From positions 25,581 through 89,580 of the forward strand of contig JAQTOP010000003.1 of the NCBI GenBank assembly GCA_028713285.1: a DNA stretch of 64,000 nt. Reading direction: 5' to 3'. Below the pieces are notes generated by a model. It saw only the letters and a program-made list of their open reading frames with translations, did not search any database and had not been told where the DNA came from. Shown here piece after piece: positions 62,401 to 64,000 of the stretch (position 1 is its first letter; each line of letters opens with the position of its first letter). The translations under genes and the position numbers were made by a program. The DNA is from Terrimicrobiaceae bacterium (lineage in GTDB: Bacteria; Verrucomicrobiota; Verrucomicrobiia; Chthoniobacterales; JAATET01).

Positions 62401-63234
62401 TCAAGCGATCTCTACGACGAGCGCCGTCGTGTTGTCGCGCCCGGACCGCTCCAGAGCCGCCATGACAAGCCGCCGGGCGGGATTTTCATCCAGCGAGATA
62501 TGCGCCGGATCGCGCAGGAATTCCTCGCATTGCGCGTCGTAAAGGCCATCCACCAGCCCGTCGGTGCAAAGCAGGAAGCAATCTCCCGGCTCGCAAGCCA
62601 CGGCCCCAAGCTGCGGATCGACGAATTGGTGCCCTGCCCCAAGTGCGCGCTGGAGCGAATTTTTGGCGGGGTGGTGACGGGCCTCACGCTCGCTGATCTT
62701 CGCGTTGCGGTAGAGCCAGCCGACGTGTGTGTCGTCGTGGGTGAGCTGCTTGATGCCGCCGATCGCCGGGAGGTAATAAATGCGGCTGTCGCCGATGTGC
62801 GCGTGATACATCCAGCCCGGCGTGAACCAGCACAGGCTCAACGTCGCGCCCATTCCCGAGCATTCCTCGTCGCTGGCCCCCAGAAAGCTGAGCGCGCGAT
62901 GAATGTCGTGGAACAATTCGGCAAGCACATCGCCGAAACCCGCATCGAGCCCGACGGCGGCCTGCCGGAAAGCCGGCGGCAGGCGGCGTGTGATCTTTTC
63001 GACGGCCACCCTGCTGGCGAATTCCCCGGCGAGTGCTCCGCCCATTCCGTCGCTCACGGCGAAAACAAAGTCCTCCCGGCCGGTCGATGCTTCGCCGATG
63101 CGCCCCAGATGGCGCACCTCCTGCGCATCGAATTGCAGGCAAAGGAACGCGTCTTCGTTATTCGCCCGCACCCGCCCACGGTCCGTCCATCCGAACCACT
63201 GCAGGCGGGTCGTGACGCTGGGGGGCGGCTCCAT
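62401..63234 (-). CDS. PP2C-type serine/threonine phosphatase
   Basis: A 277-residue PPM phosphatase. Metal-binding motifs are GRVRANNEDAFL, FAVSDGMGGALAGE and LLCTDGLVDGLYD, with the end SGRDNTTALVVEI. All aspartates are present, so it should be active. The start is the ATG at 63234 or 63237; either overlaps the kinase-like gene by about 75 bases, so the two are translationally linked. Confidence 0.88.
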   Translation of the reverse strand: MEPPPSVTTRLQWFGWTDRGRVRANNEDAFLCLQFDAQEVRHLGRIGEASTGREDFVFAVSDGMGGALAGEFASRVAVEKITRRLPPAFRQAAVGLDAGFGDVLAELFHDIHRALSFLGASDEECSGMGATLSLCWFTPGWMYHAHIGDSRIYYLPAIGGIKQLTHDDTHVGWLYRNAKISEREARHHPAKNSLQRALGAGHQFVDPQLGAVACEPGDCFLLCTDGLVDGLYDAQCEEFLRDPAHISLDENPARRLVMAALERSGRDNTTALVVEIA

Positions 63235-63619
63235 CATCGGGCAATTCGTCGAGGATGCTGGCAAACTCGAAATCTATCAAGCAGAAGCGCCCGTCGGACT
63301 GACGATAGGTCACGTTGCGGACCTCGGCATCCTCGTGGCGCACTCCGTATTCCTCGAGCTCCGCATAGAGCTCCTTACGGCGTTCCTCGTCGAGATGATC
63401 CACCCGCGAGCCGCAATTCGTCGTGACGATCCGCAGCTTCTCGGGATCGGCCTCGAGCAACCGAGGCACGAAGGGGCAATTCCGCTCTTCGAGATAACGC
63501 AGCACCTTCACCTCATTGGCAAAGCGTTCCTGAGCCTTCGGACCGCGAAACGTCTTCTGCACCCTTCCGTCGTAACCAATGCGCACGGTCGCCCGGAGCG
63601 TGTCTTTCACCTGCTGCAT
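63158..63619 (-). CDS. Minimal protein-kinase-like protein, 153 aa
   Basis: A 153-residue protein with kinase-like elements in a very short frame: a lysine in RVQKTFRGP, a Glu in ANEVKVLRY, a catalytic-loop-like GVRHEDAEVRNVTY (HxDxxxxN) and CLIDFEFA in place of DFG. There is no typical C-lobe. It resembles Bud32/RIO-type or aminoglycoside-kinase-like reduced folds. It precedes and overlaps the PP2C gene, suggesting a reversible phosphorylation pair. Confidence 0.65.
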   Translation of the reverse strand: MQQVKDTLRATVRIGYDGRVQKTFRGPKAQERFANEVKVLRYLEERNCPFVPRLLEADPEKLRIVTTNCGSRVDHLDEERRKELYAELEEYGVRHEDAEVRNVTYRQSDGRFCLIDFEFASILDELPDDGAAPQRHDPPAVVRMDGPWAGAGE

Positions 63620-63877
63620 GCAGCATCAGAGTCGCGCGAGGCTGCCGTCCGCGCAAGCCCGGACCCTCAGCCATTGCCACCTGGAATGGCGGGTGATTGC
63701 CGATGCCTGCGACTCAACAAATTTCGCACATTCCGGTGGCATCGATGGCACCAAACCTGCTTCCTGAGCCTCGCTACCGAAAATGTGCGCCGAAAGGGAC
63801 ACGAAGGGGCAACAACCACCACCACCCAGGGCTGCCCGGCGCGGCCCGCATAAAAACCGACACTGCAACCAATCAAT

Positions 63878-64000
63878 ATGGCGAAGTATAAACTGGAATA
63901 CATCTGGCTCGACGGCTACGAGCCTGTCGCAAACCTCCGCGGCAAAACGCTGGTCAAGGATTTTGACAGCTTTCCGGGCCTCGGCGACGTCCCGAACTGG
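63878..64000 (+). CDS. Glutamine synthetase (GSII-like), N-terminal part
   Basis: The first 41 residues (MAKYKLEYIWLDGYEP, then LRGKTLVKDF) match the beta-grasp start of GSII-type glutamine synthetases, which bind ammonium and glutamate with ATP. The rest runs past the window edge. It starts 258 bases after the divergent kinase-like gene. Confidence 0.85.
   Translation, partial: MAKYKLEYIWLDGYEPVANLRGKTLVKDFDSFPGLGDVPNW

Noticed and set aside
1..64000. CRISPR arrays, rRNA genes and complete tRNA genes
   Set aside because: No regularly spaced repeats, rRNA-like stretches or complete cloverleaf were seen; only the tRNA 3'-end fragment near 53,140.

Overview
The window reads as part of a chromosome of a Gram-negative, moderately GC-rich bacterium, most likely a member of the Verrucomicrobiota or the wider PVC group. 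This is inferred from the pseudopilin with a strong type II prepilin N-terminus, the LamG/thrombospondin-3/YD-repeat surface proteins, the GSII-like glutamine synthetase start at the right edge, and LPS/OMP assembly genes (lptE, bamD-like) beside rpoA-rplQ. No 16S gene is present, so the phylum is not proven.

Positions 1 to about 53,150 are the right-hand part of an integrated conjugative element (ICE). Its backbone is in pieces. (a) 1-10,752 carries a TOPRIM/primase-like protein, small conserved genes, an ardC-type antirestriction gene, a probable oriT, a ribbon-helix-helix-like accessory protein, a histidine-triad relaxase, a VirD4/TraG coupling ATPase and a Clp-family AAA+ ATPase. (b) 26,914-33,618 carries a repressor-like gene and the first half of a P-type (Trb/VirB) secretion operon: trbC, D, E, a lipoprotein, J, L, F. 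(c) 46,212-49,806 carries the second half (trbG, trbI, a lipoprotein, two small genes) and an excisionase-like gene. (d) 49,865-53,078 carries an AbiE-like toxin-antitoxin pair and the integrase. A tRNA-3'-end-like sequence at 53,128-53,150 is the probable right attachment site.

Three things are inserted into this backbone. A RIT element (three overlapping tyrosine recombinases with 91-bp inverted repeats) splits ardC exactly after the HExxH zinc-site codons. A leftward, visibly AT-richer cargo block (10.8-25.4 kb) carries a LytS/LytTR two-component system with a tiny secreted YD-repeat protein, an acyltransferase, and a TPR / LamG-TSP3 / C39-RHS / small-membrane-protein operon. A defence island (33.8-45.9 kb) lies inside the T4SS operon between trbF and trbG. 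It contains a LysR regulator, hsdRMS, three co-directional partner genes (a DUF5677-like protein, an OLD/RecF-type AAA ATPase, and a PLD-like protein with an HDR motif), and a convergent DUF262/HNH GmrSD-like nuclease.

From 53,282 to the end the sequence is ordinary chromosome: siroheme nitrite/sulfite reductase, a pseudopilin, recD2, rsmI, lptE, a bamD-like gene, rplQ, rpoA, a PP2C phosphatase overlapping a very small kinase-like gene, and the start of a GSII-type glutamine synthetase.

The most promising leads are the six-gene extension of the type I R-M locus nested in the conjugation operon, the shared 18-bp palindrome in front of both T4SS half-operons, the RIT insertion in the ArdC active site, the secreted YD peptide/sensor-kinase operon, and the C39-RHS surface operon.
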